A program made the position numbers and the translations under genes. Shown in pieces: positions 8,134 to 17,545 of a DNA stretch of 64,000 nucleotides; positions within the stretch are counted from its first letter, which is position 1; each line of letters starts with the position of its first letter. Below the pieces are notes generated by a model that saw only the letters and a program-made list of their open reading frames with translations, was not told the DNA's origin and did no database searches. Location of the stretch: positions 19,900 through 83,899 of the forward strand of contig CALUYO010000008.1 of the NCBI GenBank assembly GCA_944325005.1. The letters are read 5' to 3'. Origin of the DNA: Candidatus Gastranaerophilales bacterium (GTDB lineage: Bacteria > Cyanobacteriota > Vampirovibrionia > Gastranaerophilales > Gastranaerophilaceae).

Positions 8134-8817
8134 TTACTCCATAATAATTCTTGCGGGATAATTGTTTCTCAACAAATCATTAACAACACTTTGAGCTTTT
8201 TCTCTTGTTGTATATGAACCTACCTGTATTGTATAAGCTCCGCCGATATTGCGTACAAACGGAGATATATTTAAACCGGATTCTGAAATAATTCCTTTTG
8301 CAACTTCAGCCTGTTCTTTTGTTGCATAATAACCTACAACAACTTTGGCAGTTTGTGTCTGCACCTGTTGCTGAACCGGAGCTGGTTTAGGTTCAGGAGA
8401 AGCTGTCTCTGCAGGTTTAGGATTAGCTTCTTTATCAGGAAGCGTTATTGGTTCTTCTTCTTTTGGTGTTTCATCTGATTGCCTGTCATCTTTTTTATGC
8501 TCAGGAATGACAACTTTTTCATCTAATTCTGTTGCAAATGTATTATCTTCCCCATTCACTGCGGCATCTTCTTCCTGCAACAGTTTAAGTCTTTCATCTA
8601 CGGGGGCTTTTTGTATTTCCTCATTTGCATAAGGTGTTTCGTCACCTATTGAAACATCAACTTCCGGTGAGATTTGCTTTGCAATTCCCAAAAATAGTAA
8701 AAGCAAAATAAAAAATGCTGAAACAAAAATTATAATTCCGTCGTTTGGATTTTTGGTAATTTTTTTCTGATATTCTTTGTAGCTTATGTGTGAAGGCCGC
8801 TTTGAATCTTCTTCCAT
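8134..8817 (-). CDS. SPOR-domain inner-membrane protein
   Basis: 227 aa. A cytoplasmic N-terminus is followed by a transmembrane segment at ~29-49 (IIFVSAFFILLLLFLGIA), a long acidic Pro/Glu-rich periplasmic linker, and a C-terminal SPOR domain (~155-227; GYYATKEQAEVAKGIISES, YTIQVGSYTTREKAQSVVND). SPOR domains bind peptidoglycan strands lacking stem peptides at division septa, so a role in envelope or division is likely (family knowledge). The stop is 6 nt before the TPR start; its ATG overlaps the DUF366 stop by 1 nt. Confidence 0.88.
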   Translation of the reverse strand: MEEDSKRPSHISYKEYQKKITKNPNDGIIIFVSAFFILLLLFLGIAKQISPEVDVSIGDETPYANEEIQKAPVDERLKLLQEEDAAVNGEDNTFATELDEKVVIPEHKKDDRQSDETPKEEEPITLPDKEANPKPAETASPEPKPAPVQQQVQTQTAKVVVGYYATKEQAEVAKGIISESGLNISPFVRNIGGAYTIQVGSYTTREKAQSVVNDLLRNNYPARIIME

Positions 8818-9371
8818 TATACACCTCTGACTTTTGTTGATGCTAATATTATATCACTAATTTCATTAGAATAGTTTTTAAGAATTTCATCTGCAAATTC
8901 TTGTATACCGGTGATGCCAAGTTCGCTTGTTAAGCCGCCGGCTTTAACCGGTGCTCCTGCAGAATCAATATTTATACCGGTATGTATTAAGATTGAATTG
9001 ACAGATTTTGTAGCTATTGAAACTGTCAATTTTTTTCCATCAAAAAACAAATCATCGCCGTTTCTTGTAATTAAAAAACCGCGTTTTTCAAGAGCTTCTT
9101 TTATAATACAAATTAAAAGTCTCTGTCTGAAAACACCCTCGACCAGACTGACATTAAACTGTTCTGATATAAAACTTAGCATAGACCTGCTGTAAATCGG
9201 TTCATTGTTAATAACATCTTCAATATCAACCATTTCGGTTAATTTAACCTCGCACTCCCCGATAAATGCGACAGTTGCATCACCTTGAATTTTGAAATTT
9301 TTATAAATCCAGTGTGGCGACAGCTGCCAACCTTCATATTTAATTTCCTGTTCTAAAAATTGTGTTTTCAA
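8817..9371 (-). CDS. DUF366 family protein
   Basis: 184 aa, matching the DUF366 (COG2029) pattern: N-terminal EIKYEGWQLSPHWIYKNF, then AFIGECEVKLTEMVD and GINIDSAGAPVKAGGLTSEL. No function is established that I know of. The start overlaps the queC stop by 4 nt, so the two are translationally coupled, which hints at deazaguanine (queuosine/preQ0) metabolism; that is inference. No transmembrane segment or signal peptide. Confidence 0.75.
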   Translation of the reverse strand: MKTQFLEQEIKYEGWQLSPHWIYKNFKIQGDATVAFIGECEVKLTEMVDIEDVINNEPIYSRSMLSFISEQFNVSLVEGVFRQRLLICIIKEALEKRGFLITRNGDDLFFDGKKLTVSIATKSVNSILIHTGINIDSAGAPVKAGGLTSELGITGIQEFADEILKNYSNEISDIILASTKVRGV

Positions 9372-10033
9372 AAAAGCTTCCTTATATAATATGTTGCATG
9401 GTTGTATTCTAAAGCATTTTTTAATCTTTTACAAGATTCACATCTCCCGCAGTGTTTTACGCCTCCGGCATAACAACTTCTGACGTATTCTAGCGGAATA
9501 CTATGTTCTAATGCCAGTTTTACTATACCATTTTTATCATAATTTAGCAAGGGTGCAATCACTTCGGGATATTTTCGGGTTGAAAACCTGAATTCAGAAT
9601 TAATACTGTCTATAAAGTTTTTGGAATTATCCGGGAAAGTCGTCCCTTCCTCTTTATTTGCTCCGATTAAGATATAATCGTAATCCTCTCCGTCAGCAAA
9701 ACATCCTGCAATGTTTAAAAATAGACCGTTGCGATTTGGTACCCATACGCTTTTAGCAGACTGTTCAGGATTATCAAGTTCTTTCCCTTCCGGAATTTCG
9801 CCTCCTCCGACAAGTGCTGTATGAGTAATATTTGCCAGCCAATTGAGTTTTATTACTTCATGTTTTATCCCATAAAATTTGCAAATTGCCTTAGATGCAT
9901 TTATTTCATATTCTGCAGATTTTTGCCCGTAGTCAAATGTCAGAGCAAGTGACACACTGTATTTTTGTATTCCTAATCCAAGACTTACAAGCGAATCCAG
10001 ACCGCCGGACAGAAGTACAATTCCTCTATTCAT
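9368..10033 (-). CDS. queC: 7-cyano-7-deazaguanine synthase QueC
   Basis: Converts 7-carboxy-7-deazaguanine to preQ0 with ATP and ammonia, on the way to queuosine in tRNA. Seen: the PP-loop SGGLDS at residues 9-14, the FDYGQKS loop, and the C-terminal zinc site CYAGGVKHCGRCESC. I place the start at 10033 (MNRGIVLLSGG), where ATG overlaps the HEAT-gene stop; an upstream ATG at 10054 would add seven atypical residues. 221 aa from this start. queD and queE are not in the window. Confidence 0.93.
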   Translation of the reverse strand: MNRGIVLLSGGLDSLVSLGLGIQKYSVSLALTFDYGQKSAEYEINASKAICKFYGIKHEVIKLNWLANITHTALVGGGEIPEGKELDNPEQSAKSVWVPNRNGLFLNIAGCFADGEDYDYILIGANKEEGTTFPDNSKNFIDSINSEFRFSTRKYPEVIAPLLNYDKNGIVKLALEHSIPLEYVRSCYAGGVKHCGRCESCKRLKNALEYNHATYYIRKLF

Positions 10034-11003
10034 CTTTGCATTCTTCCTCATCATCTTCGTATTCTGAAATCATTGAAACAGCTTCAAGTTTTAATACGTC
10101 AGGATAATCTGAGCTGTTTGCAACTTCATCGAGAATTTCTCTGCCGACAAGATTGTACAAAGCAATAAGGGCATTTTTCTTAACTTCTTCATTATCATCC
10201 TCTATCATACAAGTTTTAATTGTATCAATAGCCTGTGGATTTTCGCTATCCATAATAGCTTCAATTGCATTAATTCTTATCTGCGGGGATTCATCCATAA
10301 GAGAATTTTTTAATGCATTAAAAACTCTGTCATCGTTGTCCAGTCTAAGTTTACCGAGCGCTTCTATAACACGTTCTTTCAGAAACGTAAATTTATTCCA
10401 GATACCTTTCTGGGTTTCTAAAATGCTTACCAGCGGATCTACTGCCCTTAAGTCTCCGAGCATTCCAAGTGCAGAAGCTGCTGTTTCTCTCAGATAAACT
10501 GATTTTTCCTCCTCATCTTTTACTACTTCTATTAAAGGCGCAACCGCATATCTGTCGCCAATTCTTCCCAGAGCATCTGCACATGCCAATCTTACTTTAT
10601 AATTTTCGTCTTTATTATTCAGACAGTATAAAAGCGGAGTGACCGCAGATGTATCTTTTAAATTTGCGATGGCTTTGGCGCACATTGCTCTTACATTTAT
10701 AAATAAATCTTTTTCATCATCAATTTTTTTCATTAAAAGCAAATCCAGAAGCGGACTTAAAGATGACTTATCTCTAAGCCTGTCAGTGCATTGAATAACG
10801 TTCATTAAAATTTCCGGTTCTTTAGAAACGCTCAAAAAATAATTATAAATTTTAACGAGATTATCGTGTTCATAAACTTCGTCAAGAGCCTGAATTTTTT
10901 GGATAACAGAATTGATGTCGGACGCATCAAACAGGTTACATTCTTTAGCTATTAAGTCTAAATTCAGGTAATCTTTTTCCACGTATTTACCCCATCTATA
11001 CAC
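10026..11003 (-). CDS. HEAT-repeat protein
   Basis: 325 aa, all helical, with repeats of the PBS-lyase HEAT type (~30 residues), for example TSAVTPLLYCLNNKDENYKV, RYAVAPLIEVVKDEEEKSVY and RAVDPLVSILETQKGI, each followed by a helix ending ALG or AL. Such proteins scaffold or bind partners; cyanobacterial relatives include phycobilin lyases, but nothing here indicates bilin chemistry. First gene of the operon running to the TPR gene, overlapping queC by 8 nt. Confidence 0.85.
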   Translation of the reverse strand: MYRWGKYVEKDYLNLDLIAKECNLFDASDINSVIQKIQALDEVYEHDNLVKIYNYFLSVSKEPEILMNVIQCTDRLRDKSSLSPLLDLLLMKKIDDEKDLFINVRAMCAKAIANLKDTSAVTPLLYCLNNKDENYKVRLACADALGRIGDRYAVAPLIEVVKDEEEKSVYLRETAASALGMLGDLRAVDPLVSILETQKGIWNKFTFLKERVIEALGKLRLDNDDRVFNALKNSLMDESPQIRINAIEAIMDSENPQAIDTIKTCMIEDDNEEVKKNALIALYNLVGREILDEVANSSDYPDVLKLEAVSMISEYEDDEEECKDE

Positions 11004-11094
11004 GAAAATATACTACAAAAATTAAAAATTATCAAGTAAAACAAAAAGATTTACTACATATTTAGTAATAAATCTTTTTGTTTTGTATTTTTAA

Positions 11095-11943
11095 TTATGC
11101 TTTAGTTGAAGGTTGATTTTTCCCGTTATCTTTACTTTTTTTATAATCAAGATATTTTTCACATAACCAGTTAGCAGGTTTTGTTACTACTACAGGAACA
11201 AAGTATCGATAAACGAAGCCGAATACTATCATTGTTCTTAGAACACTCATGCCTTTAATTTTGCTAATTAATGCTTTTGCATCATTTTCTCCCAGTGCTT
11301 TATAAGACGGCTGCATTTTTACAAACTCCTCCAGTTTTGCAGTTTTCTTTAAAAGCGGCTTTTCAGAGGTTCCTTTTGCTGCTTCTTCCAATTTTTTGTT
11401 TGCTTCTTTAATAGTCTTATTGTGGTTATGGAAGTTTTCTACAAATTTGTTGTCATTAAGAAGGTGTCCTGCGAATTTTTCAGTTAATTTACTCCACCAT
11501 CCTTTAACATATTTATCCAAACTGTATGCGCCGACAGTTGACACAAGGAAAGTGAGCCCCTGGTTAACAGCTAGCGTTTTCTTTCTGTCTTTATCCAGTT
11601 TATCATTAGTGAGCGTTTTTTCCATATAAAGTCCGCTTGTAATCACTGAACCTACTGTAAGGCAGTGCTGAAACAGGTTATCACTATTTTTAAACTTGGA
11701 AGCCAGACCTATAATAGGCTTACTGTTTACAATTTTAGATGTAAAATGTTTTGCTATTCCGTCTGTAAATTTGTCATATATTTTCAAAAACGGCCCAAAT
11801 AAATTTGAATCCTGCATTATTTCACTTGCAACATCTGCACTGTTCTGAAGCGGATTGCCTGTGAAATTCGGCTGTTTTTGTTTATATTGGTTATAATTTT
11901 GTGTGTTATTTGCAAAAGAGTTAGTGTTAAATTTTACATTCAT
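11095..11943 (-). CDS. FTG-motif family membrane-associated protein
   Basis: 282 aa. A low-complexity Asn/Gln N-terminus leads to PNFTGNPLQNSAD (FTG at about 27-29), then helical regions with possible membrane-spanning segments (HCLTVGSVITSGLY; LAVNQGLTFLVSTVGAY; LRTMIVFGFVYRYFVPVVV). The C-terminus is Lys-rich. I recognise no named family. It resembles the products at 11943-12800, 50146-52173, 54517-55158 and 55155-55697 in architecture: a short disordered N-terminus with FTG in most, then hydrophobic helices around a conserved K/D-rich loop. Its ATG abuts the upstream gene's stop. Confidence 0.7.
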   Translation of the reverse strand: MNVKFNTNSFANNTQNYNQYKQKQPNFTGNPLQNSADVASEIMQDSNLFGPFLKIYDKFTDGIAKHFTSKIVNSKPIIGLASKFKNSDNLFQHCLTVGSVITSGLYMEKTLTNDKLDKDRKKTLAVNQGLTFLVSTVGAYSLDKYVKGWWSKLTEKFAGHLLNDNKFVENFHNHNKTIKEANKKLEEAAKGTSEKPLLKKTAKLEEFVKMQPSYKALGENDAKALISKIKGMSVLRTMIVFGFVYRYFVPVVVTKPANWLCEKYLDYKKSKDNGKNQPSTKA

Positions 11944-12800
11944 TATTTAACACCTCCTTTGAATTGCTGAAAAGCAGGTTTTTCTATAAAATCCATTTTA
12001 GGTATTTCCATACTATTATTATTTACGACTGTGTCTTTAGGCGGTTCTTCTTTCTTTTTCTTTTCAACGCCGAAAACGTATTTAAGAATAGGAGGTATCA
12101 GTGCAATTGTTAAGATTGCACGCGGAACTCCGATTATCCAGTCAGGAATATTTTTAGCGAGAGTTTCCATTGCGCCTGTTTGTTTTGTAAGTTTTTCCAG
12201 TAAAGGTTCATAATATTTTGCTGTTTTTGCTGTTTCAACTTTTTTATCTAAGTAAGCAATTGCTTTTTTCATTCTTTCAAGAGTTGGTTTTGATCCTTTT
12301 CGTCCGGCTTTTTTTGCTACATTTTTTTCTATTAAATATTTATCCGGTTCACCAAAGAACTTTTTAATTGATTCATCAAATGGGCTTGTAATGGCAGTTG
12401 ATACCAGAAATCCTATTATACCGGAAGCCATTGCATGTCCTGATGCATAAATTTTGTCTTCTTTATCTTTTTTACCGGGGAGAGCCATAATAGTTGCCGG
12501 TCTCATAACTCCAGCAAGAACGAGTGCTATTAATGCACTTGTTGATATATTATGGTCATTCGAATATTTCGCAAACTTCCCGAACCATTTACTTGCTAGT
12601 ATTTTGTCTACAAAGCCTTTCTTAATAGCAGTTGTGGCAGCTTCACTCTTTCCCGTAAAACTGCCACAATAATCTGCATTATATCCTCTATTTTCATACA
12701 CGCCCGCATTATTCTTCTCTCTAAAGTTTTGAGATTCCGAATGGAGCCTTAAATTACCCTGTTTAAGGGTCATATCACGTTGTATTGAGTTTACCTTCAT
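11943..12800 (-). CDS. FTG-motif family membrane protein
   Basis: 285 aa. The N-terminal ~45 residues are polar and contain CGSFTGKSEAATTAIKKGF (FTG ~48-50). Hydrophobic helices follow (STSALIALVLAGVMRPATIM; GIIGFLVSTAITSP; IIGVPRAILTIALIPPILKY) with the family loop GVMRPATIMALPGKKDKEDK. The C-terminus carries Lys/Glu runs. Paralogue of the adjacent 282-aa protein; the two form an operon with a 1-nt overlap. The function is unknown. Confidence 0.7.
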   Translation of the reverse strand: MKVNSIQRDMTLKQGNLRLHSESQNFREKNNAGVYENRGYNADYCGSFTGKSEAATTAIKKGFVDKILASKWFGKFAKYSNDHNISTSALIALVLAGVMRPATIMALPGKKDKEDKIYASGHAMASGIIGFLVSTAITSPFDESIKKFFGEPDKYLIEKNVAKKAGRKGSKPTLERMKKAIAYLDKKVETAKTAKYYEPLLEKLTKQTGAMETLAKNIPDWIIGVPRAILTIALIPPILKYVFGVEKKKKEEPPKDTVVNNNSMEIPKMDFIEKPAFQQFKGGVK

Positions 12801-12906
12801 TTTTTCACCAAACTTTAAATGTATCTACATTCATTTTAAAACAAAGAAAAAATTTTTTTGACACCTGTTTTAAGAAAGTTTACAATTTTTTTATAAAATT
12901 CAAAAT

Positions 12907-13737
12907 TTACATATCCAGAGCAAGATCTAAGGTTGGAGCTTTTGCTACAATTGCGCTTGAAGATATTATATCTACTCCTGTTGATGCAATCCGGTTAACT
13001 GTATCAAGCCTAACATTTCCGCTTGCTTCAATGATTGCGGAGTGATTTATTATTTCAACTGCTTTTTTCATTATTTCTACCGGCATGTTATCAAGCATTA
13101 TAATGTCGGCTTTAACTTCAACGGCTTCTTTAACCTGTTCTAAAGTATCGCATTCAACTTCTATTTTATGCGCATGGGAAAGATTTTCACGCAACTTATT
13201 AACTGCTTTGGTAATGGAACCTGCAAGTCTTATGTGATTATCTTTAATCATAGCACAATCAGAAAGGTTAAACCTATGTAAGGCGCCTCCTCCGATTTTA
13301 ACAGAATATTTTTCAAATGCTCTGAAATTAGGGGTTGTTTTTCTTGTATCAACTATTTTAGCGGAATAAGGAGCTATTGCATCCTGATATTTACGGGTTT
13401 CTGTTGCAATTCCGGACATTCTTTGTATGTAGTTTAGGGCAACTCTTTCTCCAGTAAGAAGATCTTTTGCCGGCCCCTCAATATCCGCAATTTTGTCACC
13501 TTTTTTTATTTTGTCGCCATCTTTAAAATAAAATTTAATTTTTACTTTTTCAGACAGGGCTGCATAAACTGTTTTAAAAACCTCGCATCCGCAAAGTATA
13601 CCCTCGCTGCGGGTATTTAGCTCTCCTTTCAGAATGTCGGTTTCTCCGGCAAGATTTTCTGTTGTAATATCGCCAAAGCCGATATCTTCTATTAGTGCCA
13701 TTTTGACATGGTCCTGTACATAAAGCTTATTTAACAA
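12907..13737 (-). CDS. nadC: Quinolinate phosphoribosyltransferase NadC
   Basis: Converts quinolinate and PRPP to nicotinate mononucleotide in de novo NAD synthesis. At 276 aa it is typical. Seen: IEDIGFGDITTEN, LNYIQRMSGIATET, VDTRKTTPNFRAFEKYSVKIGG (substrate-binding Arg/Lys), HRFNLSDCAMIKDNHI, EVECDTLEQ and the C-terminal EASGNV...GVDIIS. It overlaps the nadB end by 11 nt, so the pair is an operon. nadA is not here. Confidence 0.96.
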   Translation of the reverse strand: MLNKLYVQDHVKMALIEDIGFGDITTENLAGETDILKGELNTRSEGILCGCEVFKTVYAALSEKVKIKFYFKDGDKIKKGDKIADIEGPAKDLLTGERVALNYIQRMSGIATETRKYQDAIAPYSAKIVDTRKTTPNFRAFEKYSVKIGGGALHRFNLSDCAMIKDNHIRLAGSITKAVNKLRENLSHAHKIEVECDTLEQVKEAVEVKADIIMLDNMPVEIMKKAVEIINHSAIIEASGNVRLDTVNRIASTGVDIISSSAIVAKAPTLDLALDM

Positions 13738-15343
13738 AATCTGGAACTCCTTCTTTTTTGGTAATACAGCTGTGTATACATTCCTCCATTGTGTCAGGAA
13801 AATCAGTTCTACAATGGGCGCCGCGGGATTCCTTTCTCATTAATGCACAATTTGCTATTAACAAAGAGGTCAGAAGCATATTTTTAAATTCATATTCATC
13901 TCTGCTAATACATTTATAATTCCGTGGAAAACCGGATTTTAATTTTTCTATTTTGTTTATAGCCGTTAATAAAGATTTTTCATCTCTGAAAATTCCTGCA
14001 TAATTCCACATTATTTCCTGCAGTTGTTTTTTCATTTCCGGTATATCAAGTTCATCCAGAATAACATCTTCATCGGTATATTTATCAAGAAGAGATTTTA
14101 TATTTTCATCAATTTGTTTAGGAGTTTTTAATTCGACTGACTTTAAATATTCTGCAACTGAATATGCACATACAACACATTCAAGCAAAGAGTTGCTGGC
14201 AAGTCTGTTCCCGCCGTGAAGTCCTGTAGATGCGACTTCTCCTATTGCGTAAAGCCCTTTTATTGAAGTTTCTCCTTTAAGATTTGTTTTTACCCCGCCC
14301 ATATAATAATGTGCGGCCGGAGCTACAGGTATAAAGTCATGTGCAATATCTATTCCGTTTTCCAAACATTTTTTATAAATATTTGGAAAGCGTTTTGAAA
14401 GTTTTTCCGTATTTATGCAAGCAGCGTTTAAATATACATTATCAACGTCATTTTCTTTCATTTCATTATAAATTGCACGGGTAACAATATCACGCGGGGC
14501 TAATTCTTTTCTGTCATCATATTTAGACATAAATTCAACCCCATCTCCATCACAGAGTTTTGCTCCCTCGCCTCTTACCGCTTCAGAGATTAAAAACCTG
14601 TTTTCACCGCAGTCGATAGCAAGAGCTGTCGGATGAAATTGTACAAATTCCATATCCTGCATTACAGCCCCGGCATTGTATGCAAGAGCAAAACCGTCGC
14701 CTGTGGCTCCTGCAGGATTTGTAGTAAATTTGTATAATTGTCCTATTCCGCCTGTGGCCAGGATGATTGCAGGAGAATATATTGTTTCATATTCCTGTGT
14801 TTCGTCATTAAATACAAGAACGCCTTTACATTCATTTTTGCTGGTAAGAAGTTCTACCGCAACTGTTTCTTCATATATATCAATGTTGGAATTTTCACTA
14901 ACCTTTTTACATAAAGCCTGCTCAATCATTTTTCCGGTTGCGTCGCCGCCGGAATGCAGTATTCGTCTTACACTGTGTGCTGCTTCTTTTGTAAAACATA
15001 AATTATTATTTTCATCGCGGTCAAATTCAACACCGAATTTAAGCAGGTCCTTTACAACTGTATCAGAATGTTCGGATATGAATTTTACAGTGTTAAATTC
15101 ACTAAGTCCCGCTCCGGCTTTAATCGTATCTGATATGTGCGATGCTGTAGAATCTGATTTGTTTTCTTTCATTACAGCAACCATACCGCCTTGAGCATAC
15201 CTTGAATTGCTTTCTCCCAATTTAGATTTTGTAATCAGAAGCAATCCGTCAGGAAGATTTACCTGCTGTTCTATCTTTAATGCAGCATATAAACCTGCAA
15301 TGCCGCTCCCTATAATTACCGTTGAATATTTTGAATATTTCAT
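13727..15343 (-). CDS. nadB: L-aspartate oxidase NadB
   Basis: FAD enzyme oxidising L-aspartate to iminoaspartate, which NadA converts to quinolinate; under anaerobiosis fumarate can replace oxygen. At 538 aa it is normal. Seen: the dinucleotide-binding GSGIAGLYAALKIE near residue 12, SNSRYAQGGMVAV, HSVRRILHSGGDATG, the flavin-region EFVQFHPTAL, the active-site loop EAVRGEGAKL, and GGNRLASNSLLECVV. First gene of nadB-nadC; its upstream 90 bp are AT-rich with TATTAATA boxes. Confidence 0.96.
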   Translation of the reverse strand: MKYSKYSTVIIGSGIAGLYAALKIEQQVNLPDGLLLITKSKLGESNSRYAQGGMVAVMKENKSDSTASHISDTIKAGAGLSEFNTVKFISEHSDTVVKDLLKFGVEFDRDENNNLCFTKEAAHSVRRILHSGGDATGKMIEQALCKKVSENSNIDIYEETVAVELLTSKNECKGVLVFNDETQEYETIYSPAIILATGGIGQLYKFTTNPAGATGDGFALAYNAGAVMQDMEFVQFHPTALAIDCGENRFLISEAVRGEGAKLCDGDGVEFMSKYDDRKELAPRDIVTRAIYNEMKENDVDNVYLNAACINTEKLSKRFPNIYKKCLENGIDIAHDFIPVAPAAHYYMGGVKTNLKGETSIKGLYAIGEVASTGLHGGNRLASNSLLECVVCAYSVAEYLKSVELKTPKQIDENIKSLLDKYTDEDVILDELDIPEMKKQLQEIMWNYAGIFRDEKSLLTAINKIEKLKSGFPRNYKCISRDEYEFKNMLLTSLLIANCALMRKESRGAHCRTDFPDTMEECIHSCITKKEGVPDFVK

Positions 15344-15437
15344 CTTAAATATACCTTATGTATCTTACCATATACATAATAATCCAAAATATAATCTTTT
15401 GCTATTAATAAATATTAAGATTTCATTAAATTAACAA

Positions 15438-16171
15438 TTATTTATAAGGATAATCTTTCGGAAACTGCCATCCGTTCATAATTATTTTCTGTGCACAACA
15501 GTTTCCTTCTCCTGTTTTTGAGCAGTCTGTATTTATGTAATTTGTGCCGGAATCATGGCAATGCGGTAAGATTCCCTTTCCATTTACCCGCTGAAAAAGA
15601 AAAAGGTCCTTACCAATTGTATTTGGAGCTTTAGAGGCATTTATATCAACATAAATAATACTGCTGTTTTTTGCAGCATCCGGATCATTGGTATCACCAC
15701 CAATTGCTACTGATATTGAGTATACAATCCCGTCAGCAGTAACAAACGGCACTCTGTTTAATCTTCCTGTAAATACCATGGATGATTTTGTCCCGTTTAA
15801 AAGTTTGTATGGTTGAGAACTTTCATATCCACAGTCAGAATAATTGTTACAAATTTGGGTTACATTAAAATATGGCAGCCAGTATTTTTGTAAATATACA
15901 TCTGCACCGAGAGCTTGGCCATCTTCCCAGTATTCGTATTCTCCGTTATCAATTTCGGACATTTTTAAAGCCTGATTAATAGTTGTATATGCTTTTTTTA
16001 ATCTGGAGAGTGTTTCCTGTTTTCTGTAATTAGCAATAACCGCAGGCATTGTAAGTGCAGCAATAATTCCTATAATTCCAAGAGTAATTAAAACTTCTGC
16101 CAGTGTGAAACCACTAGAGCCATTTATATTTTGCGGGGGGGGGGCAGTCTTAAAGCATCTCTATTAAACAT
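15438..16171 (-). CDS. Prepilin-like protein B, leader out of frame at a C10 tract
   Basis: Start chosen at 16171, where AGGAGG (16183-16178) has a 6-nt spacer; an in-frame ATG at 16177 directly abuts the RBS. The leader MFNRDALRLPPP runs into ten C and ends MFNRDALRLPPPRKI as written. With 8 or 11 C it reads ...QNINGSSG then FTLAEVLITLGIIGIIAA, a class III prepilin signal with Gly(-1) and Glu5. The soluble domain that follows has at least six cysteines, including a Cys-Cys pair near the end (GEGNCCAQKIIMNGWQF). The frame is intact from 16049 to the stop. Secretion through a type IV pilus or type II-like assembly is expected. Confidence 0.8.
16135..16144. repeat. G:C homopolymer (10) in prepilin B leader
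   Basis: Ten G on the + strand, C in the coding strand. Flanks on the + strand TTTGC-G10-CAGTCTTAAAGC. Needs 8 or 11 to place the leader in the prepilin frame. Confidence 0.95.
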
Positions 16172-16194
16172 ATTCATCCTCCTGACTTTTTCTT

Positions 16195-16223
16195 ATTATA
16201 AACCTTTTTATAAATTTTTGCAA
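16195..16223 (-). promoter_or_regulatory. Sigma-70 promoter of prepilin B
   Basis: Minus strand TTGCAA (16223-16218), 17-nt spacer, TATAAT (16200-16195), followed by AGGAGG and the start. The same -35/-10 spacing as the other four prepilin loci. Confidence 0.72.
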
Positions 16224-16243
16224 CCTTTTATTCTTTATATAAG

Positions 16244-16272
16244 CAGACATCCCTTTTTAAAAGGGATGTCTG
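16244..16272. terminator. Long inverted repeat between prepilin B and the 107-aa gene
   Basis: CAGACATCCCTTTT / AAAAGGGATGTCTG, a perfect 14-bp inverted repeat around one base. It probably terminates the minus-strand 107-aa gene, ending just upstream of the prepilin B promoter. There is no extended T-run outside the stem, so the terminator call is tentative. Confidence 0.5.
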
Positions 16273-16287
16273 TGACTGATATTTAAG

Positions 16288-16611
16288 TTATTTTTTATCG
16301 TTTTTGACTTCCGGTACTTTTTTATCCGGTTTGTTTATCTTATTTTTTCCCGGACCTTGAGCATGAATTTTATGTTTTTTATACGGGCAGTCTGGTCTGA
16401 TCTCTCCCCTATGATGCATAGGAGCTTCAAATCTGGGCGGCGGCGGTACATTACACGGTTTAAAAGATGGTTTTACCGCAGCGCTATACAAGCATAGTGC
16501 AATAAGAGAGCCTAAAAAAGATGCCAGAATTGTTAATAAAAACTTGCCAAAATCAGGGCTAATAGTCCAGGTTTCTCGTTTGTAATTTTCCTGTTTGATT
16601 TCTTCAGTCAT
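16288..16611 (-). CDS. Small single-pass membrane protein, Pro/His/Lys-rich tail
   Basis: 107 aa. A cytoplasmic N-terminus, one transmembrane segment at ~24-45 (FLLTILASFLGSLIALCLYS), then an extracytoplasmic tail rich in Pro, His and Lys (NVPPPPRFEAPMHHRG, HKIHAQGPGKNKINKP) with two Cys. The tail could bind metal or polyanions; unknown. Good RBS (AAAAAGGAGAAATGT). Not recognised as a named family. Confidence 0.65.
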   Translation of the reverse strand: MTEEIKQENYKRETWTISPDFGKFLLTILASFLGSLIALCLYSAAVKPSFKPCNVPPPPRFEAPMHHRGEIRPDCPYKKHKIHAQGPGKNKINKPDKKVPEVKNDKK

Positions 16612-16807
16612 ACATTTCTCCTTTTTTCATTGTTACTAAAAAAGCTTTATATTAATATAACGATGATTGTAGAATTTTGTTCATTTTAAATTAGAATACA
16701 AATTTTATTTCCAAATTAACATCAGATAATATTGCCGTTATTTCTTCATATAAAAGGGATTAATTAACTTTTGAAAAATTTTATAAGTAGTATAGGGAGA
16801 AATTATT

Positions 16808-17467
16808 ATGACAATAAATATATTACTTGTAGAAGATCAAAAACTTATACGTGTAGGATTAAAGTCCCTTTTTGAAGGACAGGATGAAATAATAGTCGCA
16901 TCTGAAGCACAAAGCGGGAAAGAAGCGGTTGAAAAATTTCGAACATCGCATCCTGATGTTGTTGTTATGGACATAGGACTTCCTGATATATCAGGTATAG
17001 AGGCAACAAAGAGAATTCTTGAAATTGACAGTAAAGCAAAAGTTGTAATTCTGACGTCACACTTAAGCGAACAAGAGGTTATTGATGCACTTCATGCGGG
17101 CGCCTGTGCGTATGTAATGAAAGATATTAGTACGGATGCTTTAAAAATGATTATAAAGACAGTTGAAGAAGGTGCGATGTGGCTTGATCCGCAGGTAGTA
17201 CCTATTTTAAGAGATAAAAACTGCGGAGTAATTCCGCCAAGACAAATGTCAAGAGCAATGTTTAAGGAACAGCATGCTAACCTTACTCAAAGAGAATATG
17301 AAGTTTTAAAACTTGTTGTGGACGGGCTTTCAAATAACGAAATAGCGCAGGAACTTACAATTTCAGAGCATACGGCAAAAGCGCATGTATGTAATATTAT
17401 ACAAAAACTTGTTGTGGACGACAGAACTCAGGCAGCTGTAAAGGCTTTGAAGGAAGGTTTAGTGTAA
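16808..17467 (+). CDS. NarL/FixJ-type response regulator
   Basis: 219 aa. A receiver domain (1-~120) with acidic Glu9/Asp10, phospho-acceptor Asp55 (VVVMDIGLPDISG), Thr83 in VVILTSH and Lys in YVMKD, then a LuxR-type HTH (~153-215; LTQREYEVLKLVVDGLSNNE, EHTAKAHVCNIIQKL). No histidine kinase is adjacent, so it is an orphan here. The linker is longer than average. A transcription factor whose targets cannot be read from this window. Confidence 0.92.
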   Translation: MTINILLVEDQKLIRVGLKSLFEGQDEIIVASEAQSGKEAVEKFRTSHPDVVVMDIGLPDISGIEATKRILEIDSKAKVVILTSHLSEQEVIDALHAGACAYVMKDISTDALKMIIKTVEEGAMWLDPQVVPILRDKNCGVIPPRQMSRAMFKEQHANLTQREYEVLKLVVDGLSNNEIAQELTISEHTAKAHVCNIIQKLVVDDRTQAAVKALKEGLV

Positions 17468-17545
17468 AAATAAACATACGTCCTCTTGTAAAATCTTAAA
17501 TATTCTGTTATATAATATTTAAGGTATTATACGGGGACTTACATT

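Noticed and set aside
14676..15194. Plus-strand 172-codon ORF
   Set aside because: Antisense to nadB, a clear family match on the other strand.
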